64,000 bases of DNA from UTCHB3 sp964531325. Lineage in GTDB: Bacteria > Bacteroidota > Ignavibacteria > Ignavibacteriales > Ignavibacteriaceae. The stretch spans positions 1 through 64,000 of the forward strand of contig CAZHCW010000010.1 in assembly GCA_964531325.1 (NCBI GenBank). Reading direction: 5' to 3'. A program made the translations under genes and the position numbers. Shown here piece by piece: positions 55,885 through 64,000 of the stretch (position 1 is the first letter of the stretch; the number at the start of each line of letters is the position of its first letter). The notes under the pieces were generated by a model. It did not search any database. It had not been told where the DNA came from and worked only from the letters and a program-made list of their open reading frames with translations.

Positions 55885-57773
55885 TGAACAGAAGATGCAA
55901 TACTCAGGGTAGTGACAACTCAAACCGCTACATCCGCTTTAAAATTGATTCAACTGTAGCATCAAATTACACCAATGTTAAAGTCACCAATATGAAAACA
56001 GGGCAAACTTTCTTTACCTCAAAGAATTCATTGTTTACTCTTTTTCTTAATGCTGGTGATGGAACACTTTTGAAGTTTGAACCGACAATTTTAGCCGGTG
56101 GTTTGCTTGTTGAAAACGAAACGGTCTCATCATCCATCGAAGTTGACAGCAGTCTGGAACTTTCTCAATACAAAAAACTCCGGATTGAAAATGGCGCTGA
56201 TGTAACCTTTAAAAATTCTTCAAGGCTATATGTATATAATTCTGACCTTGAAATTGAGGGAACACCATCAAACCCTTCAGTGATAAACTTTTTATCTCCG
56301 AACTGGACACTTGGTAATGGATTGGTTGCACGGTATGCTGATGTTTCCATAAATAATGCACGGATCAAAAATGCGAGCGCGGGGATTTACGCTTACAGGT
56401 GCTCGACCTTCGTTGTCAGCAATACAATTATCGACAGTTGTTATTTTGGAATATCAATGGAAGAACAAGGTTCGCCCTATGGTACAAATGTTCTTGAGAA
56501 TATAACATTAAACAAGTGTATCCCGCGTGGAATAACAACAAATGATGTAGTATTAATGGCAAAAGATGTTGTAATATCAGCGGGTGAAAATGCAATGATG
56601 TTTTGGGATAGTGAATTCAACTGTCTGTTAGGGCAGGACACAGCAAATATCAGTATTTTATATCATACCACTGGAGTATATAGTAATAATTCAGATTTGA
56701 ATTTTGGTTACGAAGATGGTGGTGCCGTTATTGACGGTGCATATAATACTTTCCTGAGTGCAGATAATTTTTATGTTGAGAATTATTCTGAGGTAATGGC
56801 TCAATATGGTTACTGGGCCTCGAAATCGAATTATTGTGATTATACAAGCAAACTGGTAGATGAACCTTCATTCGAATATGAAGGGGATCATCCTCTTATA
56901 ATACCAAATGACGAACCGGCATTAGTAAAACACAATTTTACGGGTGAGGGTGGAGCAATAGTTAAGAAATTTGAACTTGCAAAAAAGATGTACAAAAAGG
57001 GACATTTAAAACAAGCAAGAGACATCTGCAGCGATATAATAGATAATAACTCTAATGATGAGCTGATTCCGGCTGTAATATCATTATTGATCCGTACTTT
57101 TAAGGAAGAGGGTAAAGAAGCTCTTGGACAATACATCGCAAACGGAAATAATGCAACGACAAATTCAACGGCAAAGGGATTACTCCAGGCTGCCACTGCA
57201 CTTTTTACAGAGGATGTAAACAAAGTATATGATGATATCATTACAAGATATCCGGGGAAATACCCTGCTGAATATTCCCTGTACAAAAAAGCATTGTATC
57301 AGACCGGTTCTCAAATGGATAAAAAAGGAGCAAAAATCACATTCAATAAATTGAGGACTGATTTTCCCAACTCCCTGTTCATCAAAGACCTTGTTGTAAG
57401 GCTTGCAGACACTATGGGATTTTCCAACAAATCAGTTACTCCACTTGGTCTTCCCAAACAACAATCTCAAACGACGAATGCGGAAGTTTTTGAATACCAG
57501 TTACTAAACAATTACCCCAATCCTTTCAACCCCGAAACGCTAATAAAATTCTCCCTCAAGGAGAAAAGCAATGTAACGCTGACTGTTTTTAACATCGCAG
57601 GTCAGAAAGTTGCTGAACTTGTATCAGGTGAAATGGAAAAAGGCATGTATGAGAAGAAATTCAACGGAACCAAACTCTCATCCGGTGTTTATATTTTCCG
57701 TTTGAATGCTCAATCGCTCGAACACGCAAACATTAATTATACTAAAACAATGAAAGCATTGCTTCTTAAGTAG
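55809..57773 (+). CDS. C-terminal part of the frameshifted large T9SS protein
   Basis: 654-residue frame, 75 nt overlap with the previous one. It has no signal peptide at its start, although its end is a T9SS sorting domain (NNYPNPFNPETLIKFSLKEKS is at about residues 568-588; a C-terminal strand ends TMKALLLK), which requires prior export. The middle (about 90-320) looks like a right-handed beta-helix (INNARIKNAS, FVVSNTIIDSCYFGIS, VLENITLNKC), followed by a helical TPR-like stretch (about 385-540). This is strong reason to think it is the 3' part of one gene with the previous frame. Real mutation or assembly error cannot be told apart here. Confidence 0.75.
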   Translation: MVQTGYFEEYSHLAGYNPKSKYIYIVNRRCNTQGSDNSNRYIRFKIDSTVASNYTNVKVTNMKTGQTFFTSKNSLFTLFLNAGDGTLLKFEPTILAGGLLVENETVSSSIEVDSSLELSQYKKLRIENGADVTFKNSSRLYVYNSDLEIEGTPSNPSVINFLSPNWTLGNGLVARYADVSINNARIKNASAGIYAYRCSTFVVSNTIIDSCYFGISMEEQGSPYGTNVLENITLNKCIPRGITTNDVVLMAKDVVISAGENAMMFWDSEFNCLLGQDTANISILYHTTGVYSNNSDLNFGYEDGGAVIDGAYNTFLSADNFYVENYSEVMAQYGYWASKSNYCDYTSKLVDEPSFEYEGDHPLIIPNDEPALVKHNFTGEGGAIVKKFELAKKMYKKGHLKQARDICSDIIDNNSNDELIPAVISLLIRTFKEEGKEALGQYIANGNNATTNSTAKGLLQAATALFTEDVNKVYDDIITRYPGKYPAEYSLYKKALYQTGSQMDKKGAKITFNKLRTDFPNSLFIKDLVVRLADTMGFSNKSVTPLGLPKQQSQTTNAEVFEYQLLNNYPNPFNPETLIKFSLKEKSNVTLTVFNIAGQKVAELVSGEMEKGMYEKKFNGTKLSSGVYIFRLNAQSLEHANINYTKTMKALLLK

Positions 57774-57806
57774 CTGAGTAAGATTTCAAGAAATCAATAC
57801 CAATAG

Positions 57807-57826
57807 CCTCCGAATTCATTCGGAGG
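57807..57826. other. perfect hairpin, 9-bp arms
   Basis: CCTCCGAAT and ATTCGGAGG around a 2-base centre, 33 bp after the T9SS gene. There is no following T-run, so it may be an mRNA 3'-end stabiliser upstream of the true terminator at 57879. Confidence 0.55.
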
Positions 57827-57878
57827 TCGAATGAAAATCGTGGATACTGTAATCTTAAATCAATATCTAATTTATAAT

Positions 57879-57906
57879 GGCTGTCTCGAAAGGGACAGCC
57901 TTTTTT
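57879..57906 (+). terminator. rho-independent terminator after the T9SS protein gene
   Basis: Stem GGCTGTC and GACAGCC, 8-base loop, then six Ts. Same GGCTG-type core as the terminators after pfkA and glgC. Confidence 0.9.
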
Positions 57907-58214
57907 AATAGAAATTGCGAATCAAGACTTTGGGTTAATAAAGCCCGGAAAAGCTCCACAATTTTATAAATTAAACTCCTTAAGAATAATAAAATATCCA
58001 AAATCTGATTTCGACCGCATTATTTCTCATTTCTGTTAGTTAATTACTCAAAAATAGTCTGTAAGGACTGCTAACTCACCTGTTGCATTATTTGATGCTG
58101 ATTTTTCTAATGTAGTAAACCTTTTTTATTTTATTTGTCTAACAAATCCCGTTTTCATTTTTAATCATACTCCCATTTTATTATATTTACACTTTCCTTA
58201 ATTTACTTAATACG
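57907..58214. other. 308-bp intergenic region, nothing recognised
   Basis: AT-rich sequence between the terminator and uvrC. No RNA gene, repeat or LexA-like palindrome (ACCATACA type) was found by eye. It presumably carries the uvrC promoter. Confidence 0.55.
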
Positions 58215-60035
58215 ATGAAAGAAGCTTTAGACACCGCAATCAAAAATCTTCCGGATAATCCGGGTGTTTATCAGTTTTTAGACGATGCGGGAAGAGTATT
58301 ATATGTAGGAAAAGCCAAAAACCTTAAAAACAGGGTCAGGTCATATTTCGCCGGCAAAAGTTCCAGTTACCGTATCGAATTGATGGTAGCAAAGGCTGCG
58401 GATATTGAGTTTATTATCACTTCGAGTGAGATTGAAGCACTTGTGCTCGAAAATAATCTGATAAAAAAACTCAAACCCCGCTACAACATCAGCCTGAAGG
58501 ATGATAAAACTTATCCATTCATCAAAGTAACTTCAGAGTTGTATCCAAGAATTTATCCAACTCGAAATGTGGTAAAAGACGGGGCACAATATTTTGGTCC
58601 CTACACTGATGTTAAAAGTATGAGGGCTGCTTTACGGATGATTACACAACTTTTTAAAATAAGAAGTTGTAAACTTCCCCTCACTCCGGAAACGATAAAC
58701 GCCGGAAGGTATAAAGTTTGCCTCGACTATCACATTAAAAAATGTGATGCACCTTGTGTGGGATATCAGTCTCACGAGGCGTATTCAACTACCGTACAGC
58801 AGGTGACAAAACTTTTAAAGGGAAAAATTGAAGAGCTGATAAAAGATTTTAAAATTGGGATGAATACTGCGGCACAAGAACTTCAGTTCGAAAAGGCAGC
58901 AGATTACAGGGATAAATTAACAAAACTTCAAGCTTTCTCCGAAAAACAAAAAATCGTGAGTGACGACGAAACAGACAGGGATATTGTTGCTTTTGCACTG
59001 GAAGGAAAAGATGCTTCATGTTCCATCCTGAATATCAGATCCGGAAAATTGATCGGAAAAAAGGAATTTCAAATCCAGAATTCTTCCCAGGAATCGCTTG
59101 AAGAAATTGCCGCTGCATTTATCAAACAGTTTTACATCGATTTTATCGATATCCCGACTGAAATAATCACCGAGGTTGAGCCTGCAGAGAATGATGAGAT
59201 CGCTGAACTTCTCAAATTCAGATCAGGGAAGAAAATCAGGATTATTACACCCAAGAGAGGTGATCTTAAGTCGTTGTTGGATATGAGCAAAGAGAATGCT
59301 GCTCTCCAATTAAGGGAACTTCAACTGCAAAAGGTGAAAAAAGAAGGGAATATCCCTTATACTCTGGCAGCTCTTCAGAGGGATCTTTATCTGAAAAAAT
59401 TGCCAAGACATATTGAGTGTTTTGATATCTCAAACTTGCAAGGTACAGATACGGTTGCAAGTATGGTGGTTTTTGTGGATGGCAAACCCAAAAAGAGCCT
59501 TTACCGGAAATTTTCAATTAAAACCGTTAGCGGACCCGATGACTTTGCAAGTATGGAAGAAGTTATCACTCGCAGATATACCAGGCTAAAAGAGCAAGGT
59601 GACCCACTCCCCGACCTGATAATGGTGGATGGAGGCAAAGGGCAACTCTCTACAGCCATTTATGCTCTTAGATTACTTGGACTTAAAAATTTTGAAATTA
59701 TTGGTTTGGCAAAAAGACTCGAGGAGGTGTTTCTGCCCCGGGACCCTGAACCGGTATTAATTCCCAAAACATCATCTGCTCTCCGGTTATTACAACAAGT
59801 GAGAGATGAAGCACACAGATTTGCCATTACTTTTCATAGATTAAAGAGGAGTAAAAGAACTTTTACGACCGAATTGATACAAATCAATGGAATTGGAGAA
59901 AAATTGGCAATTAAATTGCTTACAGATCTTGGAAGTGTTAAAGAAGTTAAATCCGCCTCGATCGAAAAACTCACTTCGGTAATTGGAGAAAAGAAAGCAG
60001 CAATCGTTTACAACTATTTTCATGGTAAAGAATGA
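58215..60035 (+). CDS. uvrC: excinuclease ABC subunit C
   Basis: 606 residues. Makes both incisions in nucleotide excision repair with UvrB. Order: GIY-YIG nuclease (about 10-95; PGVYQFLDD, LYVGKAKNLKNRV), Cys-rich segment (VCLDYHIKKCDAPCVGY), UVR domain that binds UvrB (about 205-240; ELQFEKAADYRDKL), RNase H-like 3' nuclease domain (ECFDISNLQGTDTVASM, DLIMVDGGKGQLS), and C-terminal helix-hairpin-helix (INGIGEKLAIKLL). It overlaps the L,D-transpeptidase start by 4 nt (ATGA). No LexA-like palindrome is seen upstream, so SOS control is not indicated. Confidence 0.97.
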   Translation: MKEALDTAIKNLPDNPGVYQFLDDAGRVLYVGKAKNLKNRVRSYFAGKSSSYRIELMVAKAADIEFIITSSEIEALVLENNLIKKLKPRYNISLKDDKTYPFIKVTSELYPRIYPTRNVVKDGAQYFGPYTDVKSMRAALRMITQLFKIRSCKLPLTPETINAGRYKVCLDYHIKKCDAPCVGYQSHEAYSTTVQQVTKLLKGKIEELIKDFKIGMNTAAQELQFEKAADYRDKLTKLQAFSEKQKIVSDDETDRDIVAFALEGKDASCSILNIRSGKLIGKKEFQIQNSSQESLEEIAAAFIKQFYIDFIDIPTEIITEVEPAENDEIAELLKFRSGKKIRIITPKRGDLKSLLDMSKENAALQLRELQLQKVKKEGNIPYTLAALQRDLYLKKLPRHIECFDISNLQGTDTVASMVVFVDGKPKKSLYRKFSIKTVSGPDDFASMEEVITRRYTRLKEQGDPLPDLIMVDGGKGQLSTAIYALRLLGLKNFEIIGLAKRLEEVFLPRDPEPVLIPKTSSALRLLQQVRDEAHRFAITFHRLKRSKRTFTTELIQINGIGEKLAIKLLTDLGSVKEVKSASIEKLTSVIGEKKAAIVYNYFHGKE

Positions 60036-60952
60036 CATCCATCACTAAAATCATCATCTTTTTGGCGTTCTTCTCTGCTCTGATAGCTCTATCCATGGCA
60101 GAGATACCAAAACCTGTGCCCACAAAACCGATCTTACATCGCAAAGTTGATATCAGTTATCTTAGATATCTGGATAGAAAAATCAAAGATACACTATATA
60201 CAACAAAAAAATCGTATATCACTATTGATCTTAAAACTCAGCAAGCTGCCGTTATTATGAAATCGGGTGAACGATTTAATTTCCCCGTCTCAACCGGAAC
60301 GAATACACTCTATCAGGGAGTGTTAACAAATCAAGGAATTTTTGCTATTTTTTCTAAAGCTGAGGTTGCTGTTTCCAAGGACTTTAACTGTAATCTCTAT
60401 TTTTGGATGCAATTTAATTATGGAATCGGTTTACACGGCTTGGACGGAAATGGTTATTATGTTTTCCTTGGTAAACAACCAAGTTCACACGGTTGTGTAA
60501 GAACTGCAAATGAGGATATCAAAATTGCCTATTCCCTCGTTGAGTTTGGTTCCCCTGTAATAGTTACAACCGGCGATAATAACGCGATAACTGTTTCATT
60601 TGTTGAGAAGGATGACCCTTACATTTATAACCCAAATGCAACTGAACTCCAAAAATTAGTTAAACAAAGGTTACAGGACTTGTATGCAGGAAATTTCGAA
60701 AAACTCTTTTCTCAGAAAATTGTGATAGATAACCTCAATTGTGGAATGGGAGGACTACCAATTGGTGATATATCAAAAATCCCTGATGCGAAAATGCTTC
60801 TCTATAAATCGTCTATGGAAAGTAATTATATGAGTAAAGACCTGAAATCCAAATCTCTTAACATCGATCAATTAATTGCGGTAGATGATTCAACAAAAAT
60901 TTATGATTCTCTGAAAACCAAAACAAATGATTCAACTTATACAAAAAAATAG
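60032..60952 (+). CDS. L,D-transpeptidase (YkuD domain)
   Basis: 306 residues with a signal peptide (about 1-23). The catalytic domain has His135 in IGLHGLDGN and the diagnostic SSHGCVR with nucleophile Cys155. It would cross-link peptidoglycan stem peptides or attach proteins to the wall through meso-diaminopimelate. It overlaps uvrC by 4 nt and the next lipoprotein gene by 26 nt, so it is in a tight operon uvrC-ldt-lipoprotein-sixA. The C-terminal about 110 residues are helical and not recognised. Confidence 0.9.
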   Translation: MTSITKIIIFLAFFSALIALSMAEIPKPVPTKPILHRKVDISYLRYLDRKIKDTLYTTKKSYITIDLKTQQAAVIMKSGERFNFPVSTGTNTLYQGVLTNQGIFAIFSKAEVAVSKDFNCNLYFWMQFNYGIGLHGLDGNGYYVFLGKQPSSHGCVRTANEDIKIAYSLVEFGSPVIVTTGDNNAITVSFVEKDDPYIYNPNATELQKLVKQRLQDLYAGNFEKLFSQKIVIDNLNCGMGGLPIGDISKIPDAKMLLYKSSMESNYMSKDLKSKSLNIDQLIAVDDSTKIYDSLKTKTNDSTYTKK

Positions 60953-62078
60953 ATTCATTCTGGTTCTGCCAATAATATTACTTATTTGGGGATGTGGTAA
61001 ACCGACACCTAAATATAACCCGAAAAAGGTGACAGGACATGAGATAGTTACCCTGATTGACAGTTATATAAATGGCGATGAAAAAGCCGAAAACCGTCTA
61101 AAAGATCCCTTTGAATTGAATATTCTCGATGCAAAAAGATATCGAAAGGTGGAGATTGACAGCCTTCAGATTGATGGAGTTACATATTTTGGCGTACTTC
61201 TACAACATAAACAACCGGAAAACAACAAATTCCTGATTTATGATGATACTCTTGGACTTCTCTTACATGACAAAAGTCTAACCGGCTCGCTGAATTATAA
61301 ACAGGTTGAGGTTGGAACCAAACCGTTCTTTTCCGTTATTCAGAAATATTCAGTAAAAAACATTGTTAATGTTGAATATCTCAAGATTTATGATATTAAA
61401 TCAAACCGTGCTTCCATAGCTTTCGAGAATTATACTGAAGTTTCCTCCCCCACCCTGCTCGCAAAAATGACTACATCTTTCAGCAAGGGAAATCCTCTAA
61501 AATTAAATTTCAGACTGTGGGGAAATGCCTCGGTGTTTAAACCGGTGGATGTTGAATATAAGGTTGGAGAAGGTTTTTCAACCAAAGCGGAGAAATGGAG
61601 GGAACTGCTTCATTCCTATACCAGGGGATATCAAACCTCTGAAAAAATTACACCTGTTGCTGAAGAACTGCCTAAATATTACAACACCCGATTTGATTTG
61701 CTCAGGATGTATCTCCCTGCAAAATGGGAAATAAAAAATGGTGTCGAGATAAAATCCCTTTTTGAAGATAAGGTTACGGGAACAGTGGTTACAAGGGAGA
61801 AAAAAGATATCACTATTTTTGTGTTCGATTTGGAAGGAAAAAGTCCCGTTCGGAAGCATGTTAAAGACATCAATTTTAATCTCATTAGCGATGAGTATAA
61901 CTATTCACTTTATGATTCAAAACTGATCAAAAAGGAATCAGAAGTAACCCAATTTCTTCTTTCAAAGTGTGAAAATGAGGAATATCTTGTAGCTATAAGG
62001 TGTGATGCAAAATTTTATGATAACAATTACCCCCTTATCTACTACATGATAAATTCAATAAATGTAAACTGTTATTAA
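60927..62078 (+). CDS. lipoprotein, unknown
   Basis: 383 residues with a lipoprotein-type signal (hydrophobic stretch then WGCGKP; Cys about residue 23). No family is recognised. The mature part is mixed alpha/beta, Lys-rich, with no obvious repeat or catalytic motif. The ATG at 60927 lies 26 nt inside the L,D-transpeptidase gene. The overlap and neighbours suggest an envelope role; this is inference. Confidence 0.7.
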   Translation: MIQLIQKNRFILVLPIILLIWGCGKPTPKYNPKKVTGHEIVTLIDSYINGDEKAENRLKDPFELNILDAKRYRKVEIDSLQIDGVTYFGVLLQHKQPENNKFLIYDDTLGLLLHDKSLTGSLNYKQVEVGTKPFFSVIQKYSVKNIVNVEYLKIYDIKSNRASIAFENYTEVSSPTLLAKMTTSFSKGNPLKLNFRLWGNASVFKPVDVEYKVGEGFSTKAEKWRELLHSYTRGYQTSEKITPVAEELPKYYNTRFDLLRMYLPAKWEIKNGVEIKSLFEDKVTGTVVTREKKDITIFVFDLEGKSPVRKHVKDINFNLISDEYNYSLYDSKLIKKESEVTQFLLSKCENEEYLVAIRCDAKFYDNNYPLIYYMINSINVNCY

Positions 62079-62092
62079 ACCGGACCTGAAAA

Positions 62093-62572
62093 ATGAATTT
62101 ATATATTGTAAGACATACCGATGCCGAATATTTGGGAACAGGCCCGGGAGGTGAAAGACAAATCACCGAAGAAGGTAGAAGATGGTTGGCAAATTCTGTT
62201 AAACATTGGGAAAAATTGATCCCCGGGATTGATCTGATAGTCTCTTCGCCTGCACTTAGAACCCAACAAACTGCTGCAGTAATTGCTGGAGGACTTGGTT
62301 ATGAAAGTGAAGTTGTGGTTTCCAAAAGTCTGCAAAGTGGAACACCGATTGCAAATATCTATTCTTTTTTACACTCCAACAGCGAAGAAAATATACTGTT
62401 GGTTATGCACGAACCCGAAGTTTCATTGCTTACAATGAATGCCACGGGAAGTGGTTCTTTAGAATTATATTTCAAACCGGGGACTTTGGCTAAAGTTGTT
62501 TTCCCCGGCAAAATGCGTCCCCATTCCGGGAAGCTGCATTATTTTCTCCCCCCCGATGTATTTGCACAATAA
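62093..62572 (+). CDS. sixA: phosphohistidine phosphatase SixA-like
   Basis: 159 residues of the histidine phosphatase (phosphoglycerate mutase-like) superfamily, small SixA type. The catalytic RHx motif is Arg7-His8-Thr9 (YIVRHTDAE), the second Arg in SSPALRTQQTA, and the late His in LLVMHEPEVSLL. SixA removes phosphate from phosphohistidines on signalling proteins such as HPt domains and PtsI-type enzymes. It starts 14 bp after the lipoprotein. Its 3' end is 5 bp from the convergent SRP RNA gene. Confidence 0.9.
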   Translation: MNLYIVRHTDAEYLGTGPGGERQITEEGRRWLANSVKHWEKLIPGIDLIVSSPALRTQQTAAVIAGGLGYESEVVVSKSLQSGTPIANIYSFLHSNSEENILLVMHEPEVSLLTMNATGSGSLELYFKPGTLAKVVFPGKMRPHSGKLHYFLPPDVFAQ

Positions 62573-62577
62573 AAAAA

Positions 62578-62659
62578 GGCTCTGACTACACGAGATACAT
62601 GCTTGCCGCTGCTTCCTTCCGGACCTGACGGGGTTGGGCACTCACTTGTTAGCAGAGCC
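62578..62659 (-). ncRNA. ffs: signal recognition particle RNA (4.5S type)
   Basis: On the minus strand the sequence contains GTCAGGTCCGGAAGGAAGCA, the conserved SRP domain with its GGAA tetraloop. The ends pair as GGCTCTG and CAGAGCC, closing a single long hairpin of about 82 nt. A run of seven Us follows at the 3' end (62577-62571), a terminator. The RNA binds Ffh to target nascent membrane and secreted proteins. It is convergent with sixA. Confidence 0.95.
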
Positions 62660-62720
62660 AAAAATCAAAATTATTCAGACCTAAATATAAATATATATTT
62701 AACAAATGACAAATTGAACT

Positions 62721-62800
62721 TTAGAACTTGAGAACTTGAGAACCTTAGAACTTGAGAACCTTAGAACTTGAGAACCTTAGAACTCGAGAACTTGAGAATT
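62721..62800. repeat. 16-bp tandem repeat, TTAGAACTTGAGAACC unit
   Basis: Two exact copies (62745-62760 and 62761-62776) flanked by two 24-bp variants (62721-62744 and 62777-62800) that carry an extra CTTGAGAA. The following 40 bp contain a related TACTGAAGTTCCGAAG and GAGGTTCCGGAG pair. The block is intergenic between ffs and the dehydrogenase gene. Confidence 0.85.
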
Positions 62801-62918
62801 TGAGTACTGAAGTTCCGAAGTACTGAGGTTCCGGAGTTCTCACCAAATTTCCTTTTGCTCTTACGGTTTTAAAGGTTAATTTTAAAGAATGGAAAAACTT
62901 TTTTTCACAGGAGATCAA

Positions 62919-64000
62919 ATGAGTATTAGCCCATTCAAAAATGAAGCGTTTATCGACTTCACAAAGCCGGAAAATATCGAAAAACAGAAAAATGCGATAG
63001 CTGAAGTTAAGAAAAAATTAGGAGCTGCTTATCCCCTCATAATAGGTGGTAAAGAAGTTACAACAGAAAGAAAATTTAATTCATACAGCCCCTCCAACAC
63101 TGATGAACTTATTGCGGTTTTCAGCAAGGGAGATGTCGATCTTGCAAATACTGCTGTTGATGAAGCTTTAAAAGCTTTTGAGACCTGGCGTTATGTCGAT
63201 CCAAAAGAAAGAGCTGCCCTTCTCTTCAGAGCTGCTGAAATTGCAAAAAGAAGAAGATTTGAGATCAATGCTTACATGATTCTCGAAGCAGGCAAAAACT
63301 TTGCAGAAGCTGATGGCGACACCGCTGAAGCAATCGATTTTATGGAGTTTTACGCTCGTGAAATGTTAAGATATGCAGAAACACAGCCAATCACTCCCCT
63401 TCCGGGTGAACACAATGAACTTGTTTACATCCCGCTTGGTGTTGGTGTAATTATTCCACCATGGAACTTTCCTTTTGCAATTCTTGCAGGAATGTCTTCT
63501 GCTGCAATCGTAAGCGGAAATACAATAGTGCTTAAACCATCTTCAGACACACCGATGATGGGAAGACTCTATTTTGAAATTATGAAAGAAGCCGGTGTTC
63601 CTGATGGTGTGCTCAATTTCCTGCCGGGTTCCGGTGGTGAAGTTGGTGACACCCTCGTAGCTCACCCAAAAGTAAGATTTATCTCGTTTACAGGTTCAAT
63701 GGAAGTTGGTATCCACATTTATGAACTTGCTGCAAAAGTTCAACCGGGACAAATCTGGTTGAAGAGAGTGGTCGCAGAGATGGGTGGAAAAGACAGTATT
63801 ATTGTTGATTCGGATACTGATCTTGATGATGCTGCCGATGGTATCGTCGCTGCTGCTTTTGGATTTCAGGGACAAAAATGTAGTGCCTGCTCAAGAGCAA
63901 TCATCGATGAAAAAGTATATGACACAATGGTTGATAAAATAAAAGAACGAGTTGCCAAAATTGAGATTGGACCTGCAGAGGATAATTTCAGATTGGGACC
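62919..64000 (+). CDS. pruA: 1-pyrroline-5-carboxylate dehydrogenase, 3' truncated by window
   Basis: First 360 codons, open to the window edge; full enzymes are about 515 residues. It oxidises glutamate-semialdehyde to glutamate in proline and arginine breakdown. The motifs are PPWNFPFAI, GSMEVG, catalytic Glu region AEMGGKDSI, and nucleophile Cys in FQGQKCSACSRA, all in the pattern of the RocA/PruA group and not of general aldehyde dehydrogenases. The ATG is preceded by CAGGAG at good spacing. No proline dehydrogenase fusion is present at the N-terminus, so it is not PutA. Confidence 0.92.
   Translation, partial: MSISPFKNEAFIDFTKPENIEKQKNAIAEVKKKLGAAYPLIIGGKEVTTERKFNSYSPSNTDELIAVFSKGDVDLANTAVDEALKAFETWRYVDPKERAALLFRAAEIAKRRRFEINAYMILEAGKNFAEADGDTAEAIDFMEFYAREMLRYAETQPITPLPGEHNELVYIPLGVGVIIPPWNFPFAILAGMSSAAIVSGNTIVLKPSSDTPMMGRLYFEIMKEAGVPDGVLNFLPGSGGEVGDTLVAHPKVRFISFTGSMEVGIHIYELAAKVQPGQIWLKRVVAEMGGKDSIIVDSDTDLDDAADGIVAAAFGFQGQKCSACSRAIIDEKVYDTMVDKIKERVAKIEIGPAEDNFRLG

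Noticed and set aside
58150..58214. LexA-like palindrome before uvrC
   Set aside because: No ACCATACA or TGTATGGT arms were found near the start.
1..64000. CRISPR array
   Set aside because: The only regular repeats are the 7-bp and 16-bp tandem tracts, which lack spacers; no cas gene is present.

Overview
The window looks like a chromosomal segment from a low-GC member of the FCB group, most likely Ignavibacteria or a near relative (Bacteroidota/Chlorobi side). Three secreted proteins carry or end in a type IX secretion (T9SS) C-terminal domain of the YPNPFNP type. A TonB-dependent receptor with a carboxypeptidase-regulatory plug extension sits beside a DUF4249-like lipoprotein, a pairing typical of this group. 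The organism call is an inference from gene content; no rRNA is present to confirm it.

Layout. 0-15.7 kb: two sensor kinases (one hybrid, one TPR-fused), MATE and MFS exporters, inorganic pyrophosphatase, a DUF4412 protein, the TonB receptor/lipoprotein pair, a LolA-like periplasmic protein and a large BNR/sortilin-type propeller. 15.9-28.5 kb: an AT-rich defence-like island with an ABC-type ATPase, a Lit-like metallopeptidase, an unrecognised protein with a HEPN-type RNxxxH motif, a membrane-anchored KAP P-loop NTPase, a small membrane protein, and a complete type I restriction-modification operon (hsdR-hsdM-hsdS). 28.7-30.1 kb: a TatD nuclease fused to a radical SAM domain. 30.2-36.3 kb: an SOS mutagenesis operon lexA-DUF72-dinB-dnaE2, where dnaE2 is split into two overlapping frames at an A6 run and lexA has a promoter with an 18-bp palindrome just downstream of the -10. 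36.4-51.8 kb: mostly housekeeping genes (M14 peptidase, OsmC, glyoxalase-like, phosphofructokinase, secreted nuclease/phosphatase, DUF255 protein, ychF-typA-sensor kinase, glgC). 52-58 kb: secreted T9SS proteins, one broken by a frameshift at a C5 run. 58.2-64 kb: uvrC, L,D-transpeptidase, a lipoprotein, sixA, the 4.5S SRP RNA on the minus strand, a 16-bp tandem repeat, and the start of a 1-pyrroline-5-carboxylate dehydrogenase gene that runs off the end.

How it fits together. lexA, DUF72, dinB and dnaE2 are spaced 3-14 bp apart or overlap, so they are probably one LexA-controlled damage-tolerance transcript. All seven genes from hsdR down to the Lit-like gene lie on the minus strand, restriction genes first and several unfamiliar candidate abortive-infection genes behind them; this is the best place to look for a new anti-phage module. 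ychF, typA and the GAF/PAS kinase form a second tight minus-strand operon. Three convergent gene pairs overlap at their stop codons with no room for a terminator. Several start codons were moved from the longest open frame to an internal ATG because a Shine-Dalgarno sequence or signal peptide fits better; each case is stated in the entry.
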